DNA of 64,000 bases from Paraburkholderia panacisoli. GTDB taxonomy: Bacteria > Pseudomonadota > Gammaproteobacteria > Burkholderiales > Burkholderiaceae. This document shows positions 20,404 to 29,891 of the stretch, piece after piece (the first letter of the stretch is position 1; each line of letters opens with the position of its first letter). The notes under the pieces were generated by a model. It worked only from the letters and a program-made list of their open reading frames with translations, did not search any database and had not been told where the DNA came from. Where the stretch lies: contig NZ_VTUZ01000001.1 in NCBI RefSeq assembly GCF_008369935.1, forward strand, positions 372,001 to 436,000, in the 5' to 3' direction. The translations under genes and the position numbers were made by a program.

Positions 20404-20898
20404 TCAGTCGACGATCACAGCCTTTTCGATCACGACGTCGTCGGCCGGCACGTCCTGATGAAAACCCTTCGAACCCGTCTTGACCTTCTTGATCTTCTCG
20501 ACCACGTCCATGCCTTCGACCACCTTGCCGAACACCGCGTAGCCCCAGCCCTGCGGCGTCGGCGACGAGTGGTTCAGGAAGTCGTTGTCGTTCACGTTGA
20601 TGAAGAATTGCGCGGTCGCCGAATGCGGGTCGTTGGTACGCGCCATCGCGACCGAGCCGTTGACGTTCTTCAGGCCGTTGTTCGCTTCGTTGTTGATCGG
20701 CTCGGCCGTCGGCTTCTGCTTCATGCCGGGTTCGAAGCCGCCGCCCTGGATCATGAAGCCGTCGATCACGCGGTGGAACACCGTGTTGTCGTAGTGTCCG
20801 GCCTTCACGTAGTTGAGGAAGTTTTCAACCGACTTCGGCGCCTTTTCGGCGTTCAATTCGAGTTTGATGACGCCGTGGTTCGTATGCAGTTCAACCAT
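20404..20898 (-). CDS. ppiB: Cytoplasmic cyclophilin-type peptidyl-prolyl isomerase B
   Basis: 164 aa from ATG 20898, chosen for the AAAGGA seven bases upstream. Complete cyclophilin domain: [18 protein letters not shown] (catalytic Arg), [18 protein letters not shown] and [18 protein letters not shown]. No signal peptide, so it acts in the cytoplasm. It is about 60% alike with the neighbouring exported paralogue by eye, so the two probably arose by duplication. Confidence 0.95.
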   Translation of the reverse strand: MVELHTNHGVIKLELNAEKAPKSVENFLNYVKAGHYDNTVFHRVIDGFMIQGGGFEPGMKQKPTAEPINNEANNGLKNVNGSVAMARTNDPHSATAQFFINVNDNDFLNHSSPTPQGWGYAVFGKVVEGMDVVEKIKKVKTGSKGFHQDVPADDVVIEKAVIVD

Positions 20899-21042
20899 GA
20901 TGGAATCCTTTGATGAACGGGGTGGGTAAGAGGCGCGGCGAGTCGTGATGGGTTGACGACGGACCGCGCCGGGGCGTGGATTGTGCACTAGCGCGTAGGC
21001 AGCCGCGCGTTCAGGTGCGTATTGGGTTGTGCTCGCGTTCGC

Positions 21043-21624
21043 TTACTTGCCGACCACCGTGGCGGACTGGATCACGACCGGCGTTTTCGGCACGTTGCTC
21101 ATCGGGCCGCGCGTGGTGGTGGGCGTGGCTTCGATCTTCTTCACGACGTCCATGCCGCTCGTGACCTTGCCGAACACCGCGTAGCCGCTGCCGTCCGGAT
21201 TCGGATAGTCGAGATTGGCGTTGTCCACCGTGTTGATGAAGAACTGCGCGGTGGCCGAATTAGGATCGCTGGTGCGCGCCATCGCGAGCGTGCCGGCCTG
21301 GTTCTTCAGACCGTTGCGGCTCTCGAGCGGAATCGGCGCGCGCGTGGGCTTCTCCGCGAAGCTCTGCGTGTAGCCGCCGCCCTGGATCATGAAGCCAGGA
21401 ATCACGCGATGGAAGATCGTGCCGCTGTACTGGCCGGACTTCACGTAGTCGAGAAAGTTAGCGACCGTCTTCGGCGCCTTCTCGGGATACAACTCGACGC
21501 GGATGTCGCCTTCCGATGTCTTGAGCAGGACGGACGGATGCGCGGCTTGCGAACCGGACTGGGCAAAAGCGGGTGCGTTTGCGATCAGGGCGGCGCTGCC
21601 GAGCGCCAACATCAACCATTTCAT
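21043..21624 (-). CDS. ppiA: Periplasmic cyclophilin-type peptidyl-prolyl isomerase A
   Basis: 193 aa with a signal peptide MKWLMLALGSAALIANAPAFA (cleavage near AFA-Q22). GAGGAT lies upstream of the ATG. The mature domain has the cyclophilin signature [36 protein letters not shown] and [18 protein letters not shown]. It folds proline-containing proteins in the periplasm. It precedes ppiB by 144 bp on the same strand. Confidence 0.94.
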   Translation of the reverse strand: MKWLMLALGSAALIANAPAFAQSGSQAAHPSVLLKTSEGDIRVELYPEKAPKTVANFLDYVKSGQYSGTIFHRVIPGFMIQGGGYTQSFAEKPTRAPIPLESRNGLKNQAGTLAMARTSDPNSATAQFFINTVDNANLDYPNPDGSGYAVFGKVTSGMDVVKKIEATPTTTRGPMSNVPKTPVVIQSATVVGK

Positions 21625-21699
21625 GAAGATCCTCGGGATTGGAAAAACTTGTGCCTCAATTTGCTGTTGAAAGCGCGGGTTGCCGATGACGCACCGGCG

Positions 21700-22500
21700 T
21701 TATCGCGACGGCGCCATGTAAGGCGGCATCGCGAGCGAGCCGTTCGCGCCGCCGAACTGGAAGCTCGGTGTTTGCGTCATGTTCGAGGTGTCGCCATTCG
21801 TGGGGTTCTCGAGCGGCACCACGGCCTGCTTCGGCCGCGCAGGGGTCTTGGGCGGCGAGACGATCTTCTGGATGTCCGCGAGACGCTGCGTGGTCGTGGC
21901 GCTGGCCTTGCCGAGATTTTGCGCGCGACGGTAGGCTTCGTTAGCCATGCGCAGATACAGGTCGCCAAGATTTTCGTACGCGAGGCCGTAGCCCGGATTG
22001 ACCTTGGTCGCCGTCTCGAGCGCGGCGCGCGCTTCGGCGAAATTGCCCTGTTTCGCGTAAAGCGCAGCCAGGTTGTTGTACGGCTCGGGCAATTCAGGGT
22101 AGGTCTGCGTGAGTTCGGTGAAGGCGGCGATCGCTTCGTCGTCGCGATTCAGGTGGGCGAGCACCGTGGCGCGCTTGAACTTTGCCTGGGCGTCGCGCGG
22201 ATTCGACGCGATATGCGCGTCGAGTTGCGCAAGCGACGCTTGCCAGTTTTTCTGCGCGATCGATGCGTCGACGTCCGGCGTGTTGTCGCGCACCGCGGGG
22301 CCTTGCGGCATGACGGCGGCCTTCTGCGCATAGACCGCCGCAGCCGGCAGCACCGCAAGGGCGGCAGCGACGGTGACGCGCAAGGTGAGGGCGCGCGTCG
22401 CATCATGGGCAACACCGCGGGCGAGGCCGCGCGTGAGCCCACTGAACGCCGTCGCGGCGAGGGTCGCAACGCTGCGCGCGCGGCCGCTGGAAGGTTTCAT
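21700..22500 (-). CDS. Exported tetratricopeptide-repeat protein
   Basis: 266 aa from ATG 22500 (MKPSSGRARSVATL), with a long Arg-containing signal region ending AAAVYAQ at about residue 50. At least three TPR units follow (AKFKRATVLAHLNRDDEAI; AFTELTQTYPELPEPYNNLA; GNFAEARAALETATKVNPG and YGLAYENLGDLYLRMANEAY). A Pro/Thr-rich, low-complexity tail ends the protein. It is likely a periplasmic scaffold. It heads the group with the two isomerases and lpxH, and its start codon region overlaps the predicted cysS promoter. Confidence 0.82.
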   Translation of the reverse strand: MKPSSGRARSVATLAATAFSGLTRGLARGVAHDATRALTLRVTVAAALAVLPAAAVYAQKAAVMPQGPAVRDNTPDVDASIAQKNWQASLAQLDAHIASNPRDAQAKFKRATVLAHLNRDDEAIAAFTELTQTYPELPEPYNNLAALYAKQGNFAEARAALETATKVNPGYGLAYENLGDLYLRMANEAYRRAQNLGKASATTTQRLADIQKIVSPPKTPARPKQAVVPLENPTNGDTSNMTQTPSFQFGGANGSLAMPPYMAPSR

Positions 22501-22524
22501 AGGCTTGGGTCTGGATGTTATACT
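22496..22524 (+). promoter_or_regulatory. Candidate cysS promoter
   Basis: TTCATA (22496-22501), 17-base spacer, extended -10 TGTTATACT (box TATACT 22519-22524). It points toward cysS and overlaps the start codon of the divergent TPR gene. Confidence 0.5.
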
Positions 22525-22731
22525 CCGACCCATTCTAACAAAAGGTCTGCGCGTTCCGTCGAACCGCCGACTGTCTTTTCGCCACTCGTGGTCGTCTCCG
22601 CCTTGATCGCAGCCTGACCGCCGCACCAGCTGCACCGGTTTTGCTGCATGCGACGCACCGCCGTCCTGTTCGCGGGGCGCGGCGCGCTTGAACCACAATG
22701 CGGACTTCTTTCGGCCCACGCACCGTTCTCT

Positions 22732-24126
22732 ATGGAATCACTGCGCATCTACAACACGCTCGCGCGTGACAAGCAAACTTTCGTCCCGATGCGAGAAGGC
22801 GTCGTGCGGATGTACGTCTGCGGGATGACCGTGTACGACTATAGTCACGTCGGTCATGCGCGGGTGATGGTCGTGTTCGACATCGTGCAGCGCTGGCTGC
22901 GCACGCTCGGCTACGACGTGACCTACGTGCGCAACATCACGGATATCGACGACAAGATCATCCGCCGCGCCGTCGAGAACGGGGAGACGATCAAGTCGCT
23001 GACCGACCGCTTCATCGCCGCGTTGCATGAAGACGCGGACGCGCTCGGCATCCAGCGTCCGGACATCGAGCCGCGCGCCACCGACTTCATTCCTCAGATG
23101 CTCGGCATGATCGAGACGCTCGAGGCGAACGGCTATGCGTACCAGGCAAGCGACGGCGATGTCAACTACGCGGTGCGCAAGTTCGCGGGCTACGGCAAGC
23201 TGTCGGGCAAGTCGCTAGAAGATCTGCGCGCGGGCGAACGCGTCGCGGCCAACGACGCGAAGCAGGACCCGCTCGACTTCGTGTTGTGGAAGCAGGCGAA
23301 GCCAGACGAGCCCGCCGACACCGGCTGGGATTCGAAGTACGGGCGCGGTCGTCCTGGCTGGCATATCGAATGCTCGGCGATGGGTTGCACGCTGCTCGGC
23401 GACCAGTTCGACATTCATGGCGGCGGCCAGGACCTGCAGTTTCCGCACCACGAAAACGAAATTGCCCAAAGTGAAGCCGCTACCGGTCAAACGTTCGTCA
23501 ATTACTGGATGCACAACGGCTACGTACAGATCGACAATGAGAAGATGTCGAAGTCGTTGAACAATTTTTTTACGATTCGCGAAGTGCTGGCGCAGTACGA
23601 TGCAGAGGTCGTGCGCTTTTTCATTGCACGCGCACACTACCGGTCGCCGTTGAACTACAGCGACGTGCATATCGACGACGCTCGCAACGCACTCGCGCGT
23701 TTGTACACCGCGCTGAAGGACGTCGCGCCGGACGACGCGGAACTCGACTGGAACGAGGCGCATGCGCAGCGTTTCCAGGCGGCCATGAACGATGACTTCA
23801 ACACGCCGGTTGCAGTGTCGGTGTTGTTCGAGTTGGCAACTGAAGTGAACCGCACGCGCGATCCCGCGCTGGCCCGTCAATTGCGCTCGCTCGGCGCGGT
23901 GATCGGACTGCTCGGCCGCGAGCCGCGTGCATATCTGCAGCAGGCCGCGGGTCGCGCGGAAGGCGCGCTCGAGCCCGCCGCGATCGAAGCGAAGATCGCC
24001 GCGCGCGTGGCCGCCAAGCAGGCGAAGGACTATGCGGCAGCAGACCGGATCCGGGCCGAATTGCTCGAGGCCGGCGTTGCACTTGAAGACAAACCCGGCG
24101 GGTTGACCGAGTGGCGGCGCGTGTGA
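22732..24126 (+). CDS. cysS: Cysteinyl-tRNA synthetase
   Basis: 464 aa from ATG 22732. Class I synthetase charging tRNA-Cys. Visible features: C30 followed by [14 protein letters not shown] (HIGH motif HVGH at 39-42), Zn ligands C30, C214, H239 and E243 (PHHENE), and KMSKS at 271-275. The C-terminal helical tRNA-binding domain ends [14 protein letters not shown]. Length is normal (E. coli 461). It is followed after 47 bp by the DNA glycosylase gene, probably in one transcript. Confidence 0.98.
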   Translation: MESLRIYNTLARDKQTFVPMREGVVRMYVCGMTVYDYSHVGHARVMVVFDIVQRWLRTLGYDVTYVRNITDIDDKIIRRAVENGETIKSLTDRFIAALHEDADALGIQRPDIEPRATDFIPQMLGMIETLEANGYAYQASDGDVNYAVRKFAGYGKLSGKSLEDLRAGERVAANDAKQDPLDFVLWKQAKPDEPADTGWDSKYGRGRPGWHIECSAMGCTLLGDQFDIHGGGQDLQFPHHENEIAQSEAATGQTFVNYWMHNGYVQIDNEKMSKSLNNFFTIREVLAQYDAEVVRFFIARAHYRSPLNYSDVHIDDARNALARLYTALKDVAPDDAELDWNEAHAQRFQAAMNDDFNTPVAVSVLFELATEVNRTRDPALARQLRSLGAVIGLLGREPRAYLQQAAGRAEGALEPAAIEAKIAARVAAKQAKDYAAADRIRAELLEAGVALEDKPGGLTEWRRV

Positions 24127-24173
24127 GCGCACCTCGTACTTCCCTTTGATCGACTCGCCAGGCAGGAGGCAGG

Positions 24174-25217
24174 ATGGCAACGGCCACGAAGACGCCGGCT
24201 AAACGAGCCACGTCTCAAACAAGCGCGGCAGCCGCGGCAAAGTCGACACGCACGTCGGCTCGCGCGGGCAGCGGCACGGTAAAGAAAGCATCGTCGAAAG
24301 CAGCAGGGGTGATCGCGAAGACCGGGGCGGCGGGGCCGGCGAAAAAGGCCGTAGTCAAACGCGCGCTCAATGGTGCGTCCGCGCATGCGTCTATTGCGAA
24401 GCGCGCGAAGGCCTCGCGTACGAAAGGCAATGGCGCGTTGCCGGCCGACCTGGCAGGCGACGTGCAGGAACTCGCACGCGATGCCAATGCGGGTGAAGTC
24501 GTGCGCAAGACACGCGCGTCGGCGAGCGCCGGCGGCGAAGCGGCGAGCGCGAGCGAAGTCGCGGTGCCGGTGCAGATCGGCGGCCTCACGCCTGAAGTCA
24601 TGCGTCCCGCGTATTGGGACAAGGCCTGTGCTGACCTCGTCAAGCGCGACCGCATTCTGAAGAAACTGATTCCGAAATTCGGCCCGGTGCATTTGTTAAG
24701 CCGTGGCGATCCGTTCGTCACGCTCGCGCGCTCGGTGGTCGGGCAACAGATTTCGGTCGCGTCCGCGCAGGCGGTGTGGGCGAAGGTCGAGGCCGCGTGT
24801 CCGAAGCTGGTGCCGCAGCAGTTCATCAAGCTCGGTCAGGAGAAGCTGACCGGGTGCGGCCTGTCCAAACGCAAGGCCGAATACGTGCTCGATCTTGCGC
24901 AGCACTTCGTGTCGGGTGCGTTGCACGTCGGCAAGTGGACGTCGATGGAAGACGAGGCGGTGATCGCCGAGCTCACGCAGATTCGCGGCATCGGCCGCTG
25001 GACCGCGGAGATGTTCCTCATCTTCAATCTGTCGCGGCCCGATGTGCTGCCCCTCGACGACCTCGGGCTGATCCGCGCGATCAGCGTGAACTATTTCAGC
25101 GGCGAACCGGTCACGCGCAGCGAAGCGCGCGAGGTCGCCGCGAACTGGGAGCCGTGGCGCACCGTCGCCACCTGGTACATGTGGCGTAGTCTCGATCCGT
25201 TGCCGGTCGACTACTGA
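24174..25217 (+). CDS. AlkA/HhH-GPD DNA-3-methyladenine glycosylase with histone-H1-like tail
   Basis: 347 aa; GGCAGGAGGCAGG gives a very strong ribosome binding site. Residues ~145-347 are a helix-hairpin-helix glycosylase: LARSVVGQQISVASAQAVW, HhH loop IRGIGRWTAEMF (270-281) and catalytic Asp D296 in LPLDDLGL. It should excise alkylated purines. Residues 1-130 are Ala/Lys/Ser/Thr-rich with no acidic run (KTPAKRATSQTS..., VKKASSKAAGVIAKTG, AKRAKASRTKG), resembling the tails of bacterial H1-like proteins, and are presumably disordered and DNA-binding. Downstream of cysS. Confidence 0.88.
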   Translation: MATATKTPAKRATSQTSAAAAAKSTRTSARAGSGTVKKASSKAAGVIAKTGAAGPAKKAVVKRALNGASAHASIAKRAKASRTKGNGALPADLAGDVQELARDANAGEVVRKTRASASAGGEAASASEVAVPVQIGGLTPEVMRPAYWDKACADLVKRDRILKKLIPKFGPVHLLSRGDPFVTLARSVVGQQISVASAQAVWAKVEAACPKLVPQQFIKLGQEKLTGCGLSKRKAEYVLDLAQHFVSGALHVGKWTSMEDEAVIAELTQIRGIGRWTAEMFLIFNLSRPDVLPLDDLGLIRAISVNYFSGEPVTRSEAREVAANWEPWRTVATWYMWRSLDPLPVDY

Positions 25218-25283
25218 AAAAGAAGAAACGAGGCCGTTTCGAAAAACTATGGATTGCCAATGTCCGATAGTTGAGAAATGGTT

Positions 25284-25309
25284 TTGACATTGGCGCGCGC
25301 GGTTAGAAT
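25284..25309 (+). promoter_or_regulatory. Possible accA promoter
   Basis: Consensus TTGACA (25284-25289) and TAGAAT (25304-25309), but spaced by only 14 bases; a TTTTGA/TAGAAT pairing gives 16. 33 bases before the accA start. Confidence 0.35.
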
Positions 25310-25342
25310 ACGCGCTGCCGGTAAGTCCAAGGATTACAACCA

Positions 25343-26314
25343 ATGAAGACCACCTTTCTGGATTTCGAACAGCCGATCGCTGAACTCGAAGCGAAGATCG
25401 AAGAATTGCGCTTCGTACAGGACGACTCGGCCGTCGATATTTCGGAAGAAATCGAGCGGCTGTCCAAGAAGAGTCAACAGCTCACCAAAGATCTGTACGC
25501 GAACCTGACGCCGTGGCAGGTTTCGCAAATTGCCCGTCATCCGCAGCGCCCGTACACGTTCGACTACGTGAACGAGCTGTTCACCGATTTCCACGAACTG
25601 CACGGCGACCGCAACTATGCGGACGACCTGTCGATCGTCGGCGGCCTCGCGCGTTTCAATGGCCAGGCCTGCATGGTCATCGGTCATCAGAAGGGCCGCG
25701 ACACGAAGGAGCGCGCGCTGCGCAACTTCGGCATGCCGCGTCCGGAAGGCTATCGCAAGGCCGAGCGCCTGATGCGTCTCGCCGAAAAATTCAGCCTGCC
25801 GATCTTCACGTTCATCGACACGCCGGGCGCGTATCCGGGCATCGGCGCGGAAGAGCGCGGCCAGTCCGAAGCGATCGGCCGGAATCTGTATGTGATGGCC
25901 GAGCTGAAGACGCCGCTGATCGCAACGATCATCGGTGAGGGCGGTTCGGGCGGCGCGCTCGCGATCGCTGTCGGCGATAGCGTGCTGATGCTGCAGTTCT
26001 CGACCTACTCGGTGATTTCCCCTGAAGGTTGTGCGTCGATTCTGTGGAAGAGCGCCGCGAAAGCGCCGGAAGCCGCAGAAGCGCTCGGGCTGACCGCGCA
26101 TCGTCTGAAGGCGCTCGGGCTGATCGACAAGATCGTCAACGAGCCGCTCGGCGGCGCGCATCGCGATCCGAAGGGCATGGCCGCGATGCTGCGCCGTGCG
26201 CTCGCCGATTCGCTGCGCCAGTTCCAGGGCATGAGCATCAACGACCTGCGCCAACGCCGTTTCGAACGGTTGATGTCGTACGGCAAGTTCAAGGAAACGA
26301 CGCCGGGTGCGTAA
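25343..26314 (+). CDS. accA: Acetyl-CoA carboxylase carboxyltransferase subunit alpha
   Basis: 323 aa, full length. Carboxyltransferase alpha subunit (with AccD) in the first step of fatty acid synthesis, making malonyl-CoA. Starts [20 protein letters not shown]. Conserved crotonase-like core: [57 protein letters not shown], and [19 protein letters not shown]. It is followed by tilS 48 bp downstream, the arrangement seen in many betaproteobacteria. Confidence 0.98.
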   Translation: MKTTFLDFEQPIAELEAKIEELRFVQDDSAVDISEEIERLSKKSQQLTKDLYANLTPWQVSQIARHPQRPYTFDYVNELFTDFHELHGDRNYADDLSIVGGLARFNGQACMVIGHQKGRDTKERALRNFGMPRPEGYRKAERLMRLAEKFSLPIFTFIDTPGAYPGIGAEERGQSEAIGRNLYVMAELKTPLIATIIGEGGSGGALAIAVGDSVLMLQFSTYSVISPEGCASILWKSAAKAPEAAEALGLTAHRLKALGLIDKIVNEPLGGAHRDPKGMAAMLRRALADSLRQFQGMSINDLRQRRFERLMSYGKFKETTPGA

Positions 26315-26362
26315 GCCCGCGCGCGTTCTCTTTCGTCCTTCGGCGCTTAACGCGCTAGCGAC

Positions 26363-27838
26363 GTGACCACCCCCGCCGAAACACCTGCCGACCGCCTCGT
26401 CATCGAGGCGGTCGGCTTGGCGTTGTCCGCGCTTCCCGCGAACGCGCGCATGGCGGTGGCGTTCAGCGGCGGCGTCGATTCGACTGTGCTGCTCGATGCC
26501 GCGGTGCGTGTCGCGGGCGCATCGCGTTGTGTCGCGCTGCATGTGCATCACGGGTTGAGTCCTCATGCCGATGCGTGGCTCGCACATTGTCAGGCGTTTG
26601 CGCAGGAGCGCGGGGTCGAATTCGACGCGCGGCGCGTCGAGGTGTCGCGTGCCACCGGCGTGAGTGTCGAGGCGGCGGCGCGCGATGCGCGTTATCGCGC
26701 GTTGGACACGATGTGCGCGGCGCGCGGCGTGCAGACACTATGGCTCGCGCAACACGCGGACGACCAGGCGGAAACCGTGCTGCTGCAATTGCTGCGTGGC
26801 GCCGGTCTCGCGGGTCTTGCGGCGATGGCGCCCGCGTTTCTCGCGGCGGGGGCGTGCGCGACGCGCGTGCGGCCCTTGCTTCACGTGCTGCGCGCGCAAC
26901 TCGAGCAATACGCGAGCGAGCACGCTTTGCATTGGATCGACGACGAGTCGAACGCGGACACTCGCTACGCTCGCAACGCATTGCGTCACGAGGTGACGCC
27001 GGCGCTTGCTGTCCACTTTCCCGGGTTTCGCGACGCGCTCGCACGTACGGCCGCGCATGCGGCATCGGCGCAGCGTTTGCTCGATGTGCTCGCGCGCATC
27101 GACATGGATGCGGTAGCCGAGGACGAGGGGCGTGCGCTCTCGCAGAGTGCGCTGCTCGCACTCGACGACGATCGCGCACTCAACCTGCTGCGCTACTGGA
27201 TGCGCACATTGGGGCTCCTGGCGGCCTCCAGCGCGCGCTTGATCGATGCGCTGCGTCAACTGCGCGAAGTGGGCGCGGCGAGCGACGGGCATCGTCTGCG
27301 TGTCGATCATGCGGGGCATGCATTGCGCAGCTATCGCGGCCTCGTCTATTGGGAAGCAGGAGAGAGCAGCGAGCCCGCCGACGAAACCGCGCTCGCCGCT
27401 CGCGAGATCAGCGAACTCGCGTGGCAAGGAGAGTCCGTGTGGCATTTGCCGCAATGGCGGGGCACGTTTGTGTTTGCAGCAGTGGATGCTGCAACAGGCG
27501 ATGCATCGGCCGCCTCGGATGCGAGCGCCGACGCGTCCAATCTCGACTCCATCCCCATCGGCGTGCTGCGACGCGCATTGCTGAGCGCACGATCGCGCAG
27601 CGGCGGCGAGCGGATGCGCACGGGCGGGGCGCCCAGCGCACCGAACCGGACCTTGAAGAACCTCTTCCAGGAACGCGGCATTCCCGCGTGGAAGCGCGAT
27701 GTGCCGCTGCTATACGTCGGCGACGAACTGCTGTTCGTGCCTCTGCTCGGCGTGAACTGCGCGGCGTTGACCGACCCGGCCGACCCCACCGGCGCGCGCA
27801 TCAGAATCATCTGGCGCGAAGATCTGCTGATCGCCTGA
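26363..27838 (+). CDS. tilS: tRNA(Ile)-lysidine synthetase TilS
   Basis: 491 aa from a GTG. PP-loop ATPase motif SGGVDS at 35-40. It makes lysidine at C34 of tRNA-Ile(CAU), needed to read AUA. Conserved LHVHHGLSPHAD, AQHADDQAETVLLQLLRG and DESNADTRYARNALRHEV are present. The C-terminal TilS domain includes KNLFQERGIPAWKRDVPLLY. A short Ala/Ser/Asp-rich loop near residue 375 looks like a linker. Probably co-transcribed with accA. Confidence 0.96.
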   Translation: MTTPAETPADRLVIEAVGLALSALPANARMAVAFSGGVDSTVLLDAAVRVAGASRCVALHVHHGLSPHADAWLAHCQAFAQERGVEFDARRVEVSRATGVSVEAAARDARYRALDTMCAARGVQTLWLAQHADDQAETVLLQLLRGAGLAGLAAMAPAFLAAGACATRVRPLLHVLRAQLEQYASEHALHWIDDESNADTRYARNALRHEVTPALAVHFPGFRDALARTAAHAASAQRLLDVLARIDMDAVAEDEGRALSQSALLALDDDRALNLLRYWMRTLGLLAASSARLIDALRQLREVGAASDGHRLRVDHAGHALRSYRGLVYWEAGESSEPADETALAAREISELAWQGESVWHLPQWRGTFVFAAVDAATGDASAASDASADASNLDSIPIGVLRRALLSARSRSGGERMRTGGAPSAPNRTLKNLFQERGIPAWKRDVPLLYVGDELLFVPLLGVNCAALTDPADPTGARIRIIWREDLLIA

Positions 27839-28225
27839 CCGGACGGTCGGACTGTCCGATCAGCGAGGCGCCAAATCTCGAAATAGGGCGCAAAGCCGCA
27901 TGAAACAAGCCTTTGCAGCGCCGATTGCGCGTCTTTCGATGGCCCACGCGGCTTGTCTTTTTGCCCCCGATCGGGTAAGTTTACGTGTTTGCCCGACCCG
28001 ATTTCGCCGTCGCTTTTGTCGCTATCGCCGGTTTGCGAGCGTGATCCGTCGTTTCCGTTAAGCCATTAGCGATCATTCCCGGGCAAATCCGCGCGTGCTG
28101 CACGCGCGCTGCATTTACGCCGCCACACACTCTGCCGTCGCGTTCACAAGACGTTGCGCTCCCTGTGCTTTTGTGCGGTTGTCTCCAGCGCGCCAGCGCG
28201 GTTTCTCTTCCAGTTCAGAACGACA
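27839..28225 (+). other. Intergenic region upstream of lysC
   Basis: No gene. Two perfect palindromes are visible: CCCGATCGGG (27966-27975) and GCGCGTGC-T-GCACGCGC (28091-28107). A TTGTCT...TAAGTT pair is a weak promoter candidate. I see no lysine riboswitch; such elements are not expected in this group. Confidence 0.5.
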
Positions 28226-29476
28226 ATGGCACTCATCGTACATAAATACGGCGGCACCTCGATGGGCTCGGTCGAGCGCATCAAGAACGTCGCCAAGCGC
28301 GTCGCGAAATGGCACAAGGCCGGCCACAAGATGGTCGTCGTGCCGTCGGCGATGTCCGGCGAAACCAACCGCTTGCTCGGTCTCGCGAAAGAAATCACGG
28401 CTCAACCGAGCGCGCGTGAACTCGACATGATCGCCGCCACGGGCGAGCAGGTCAGCTCGGGACTGCTCGCCATCGCGCTGCAGGAAGCCGGCGTCGACGC
28501 GGTCAGCTATGCCGGCTGGCAAGTGCCGGTCAGGACAGACAGCGCGTTCACCAAAGCGCGCATCAGCGAAATCGACGGCGAGCGCGTGCTGCGCGATCTC
28601 GACGCGGGTAGGGTAGTGGTGATCACCGGCTTCCAGGGCATCGATCCTGACGGCAACATCACGACGCTCGGCCGCGGCGGTTCGGATACCTCGGCGGTCG
28701 CGGTCGCGGCCGCGCTGGAAGCCGATGAGTGCCTGATTTACACGGACGTCGACGGCGTTTACACGACCGATCCGCGCGTGGTCGAAGAAGCGCGCCGGCT
28801 CGATCGCGTGACGTTCGAAGAAATGCTGGAAATGGCCAGCCTGGGTTCGAAGGTGCTGCAGATCCGCTCGGTGGAATTCGCCGGCAAATATCAGGTGAAG
28901 ACGCGCGTGCTGTCGAGCCTGACCGATCCGCTGATGCCGCTCGACGCTGAGATGAAGTCGGGCACCCTGATTACTTTTGAAGAAGACGAGACCATGGAAA
29001 AAGCAGTCATCTCGGGCATCGCGTTTCAGCGCGACGAAGCTCGTATCGCCGTGATGGGTGTGCCCGACAAGCCGGGCATCGCGTATCAGATTCTCGGCCC
29101 GGTGGCGGACGCGAATATCGACGTCGACATGATCATTCAGAACCAGAGCGTCGAAGGCAAAACGGCGTTCACGTTCACGGTCGGCCGCGGCGATTATCAG
29201 CGCGCGATGGACATCCTCACCGGCCAGGTGAAGGGCCACGTGCAGGCGGAGCAGGTGCTGGGCGATCCGAAGGTGTCCAAGGTGTCGGTGGTCGGCGTCG
29301 GCATGCGTTCGCACGTCGGCATCGCGAGCACGATGTTCCGCACGCTGTCGGAAGAGGGCATCAACATCCAGATGATTTCGACTTCCGAAATCAAGATTTC
29401 GGTGTTGATCGACGAGAAGTACATGGAGCTCGCCGTGCGCGCGCTGCATAAGGCGTTTGATCTGGATCAGGTGTAA
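28226..29476 (+). CDS. lysC: Aspartate kinase
   Basis: 416 aa from ATG 28226 (MALIVHKYGGTSMGS). Phosphorylates aspartate, the first step to Lys, Thr, Met and diaminopimelate. Kinase domain motifs KYGGTS, ATGEQVSSGLLA, LGRGGSDTSAVA and YTDVDGVYTTDPR; two C-terminal ACT domains (about 265-416; GVPDKPGIAYQILGPVA and GVGMRSHVGIASTMFRTL). The length and single-function structure match the alpha/beta-type enzymes. Feedback regulation by Lys/Thr via the ACT domains is inferred from family. A terminator follows the stop. Confidence 0.97.
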   Translation: MALIVHKYGGTSMGSVERIKNVAKRVAKWHKAGHKMVVVPSAMSGETNRLLGLAKEITAQPSARELDMIAATGEQVSSGLLAIALQEAGVDAVSYAGWQVPVRTDSAFTKARISEIDGERVLRDLDAGRVVVITGFQGIDPDGNITTLGRGGSDTSAVAVAAALEADECLIYTDVDGVYTTDPRVVEEARRLDRVTFEEMLEMASLGSKVLQIRSVEFAGKYQVKTRVLSSLTDPLMPLDAEMKSGTLITFEEDETMEKAVISGIAFQRDEARIAVMGVPDKPGIAYQILGPVADANIDVDMIIQNQSVEGKTAFTFTVGRGDYQRAMDILTGQVKGHVQAEQVLGDPKVSKVSVVGVGMRSHVGIASTMFRTLSEEGINIQMISTSEIKISVLIDEKYMELAVRALHKAFDLDQV

Positions 29477-29489
29477 ATGGCATGAACAA

Positions 29490-29520
29490 CGGGGCGCTTC
29501 GAAGCGCCCCGTTTGTTTTG
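29490..29520 (+). terminator. lysC terminator
   Basis: Perfect stem CGGGGCGCTT / AAGCGCCCCG with CG loop, then a T-rich run. Confidence 0.8.
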
Positions 29521-29585
29521 CGTGGCCAATGTGAACTAATTGCGTCGGCAATGACAAAGCTGGCACAAAAAGTGTTCTTCAGACA

Positions 29586-29614
29586 TTGACCTTCGCGGTT
29601 CGGCCCGCTATTAT
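29586..29614 (+). promoter_or_regulatory. Promoter of tRNA-Ser
   Basis: TTGACC, 17-base spacer, TATTAT: close to sigma-70 consensus and about 42 bases before the tRNA 5' end. Confidence 0.75.
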
Positions 29615-29656
29615 CTTGGCTTCGTCGCACTGACTCCCTGTGCGACAGAAAGTTTG

Positions 29657-29750
29657 GGAGACGTGGCCGAGAGGTCGAAGGCACTCCCCTGCTAAGGGAG
29701 CATCTGGGCCAAAACCTGGATCGAGGGTTCGAATCCCTCCGTCTCCGCCA
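29657..29750 (+). tRNA. tRNA-Ser(GCU)
   Basis: 94-nt cloverleaf with GGAGACG/CGTCTCC acceptor stem, encoded CCA, long variable arm and anticodon GCT at 29691-29693 in loop CTGCTAA. Reads AGC/AGU. Confidence 0.97.
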
Positions 29751-29764
29751 GCAGTGGCGGCAAA

Positions 29765-29802
29765 CCCCGCAGAGTCTCGGCTCTGCGGGGTTTTGTTTTT
29801 TT
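29765..29802 (+). terminator. Terminator after tRNA-Ser
   Basis: Perfect 10-bp stem CCCCGCAGAG / CTCTGCGGGG followed by TTTTGTTTTTTT. Confidence 0.9.
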
Positions 29803-29891
29803 GGCTACAAACCTGACGGGCGTGTCGTTGTCTCCTGCATAGTTTGGCTAGCGGTCGGTCACACGATGATGGGGCCGGGCGGGCCGCGCCA

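Noticed and set aside
27839..28225. Lysine riboswitch before lysC
   Set aside because: No conserved multi-helix core recognisable; only short palindromes.
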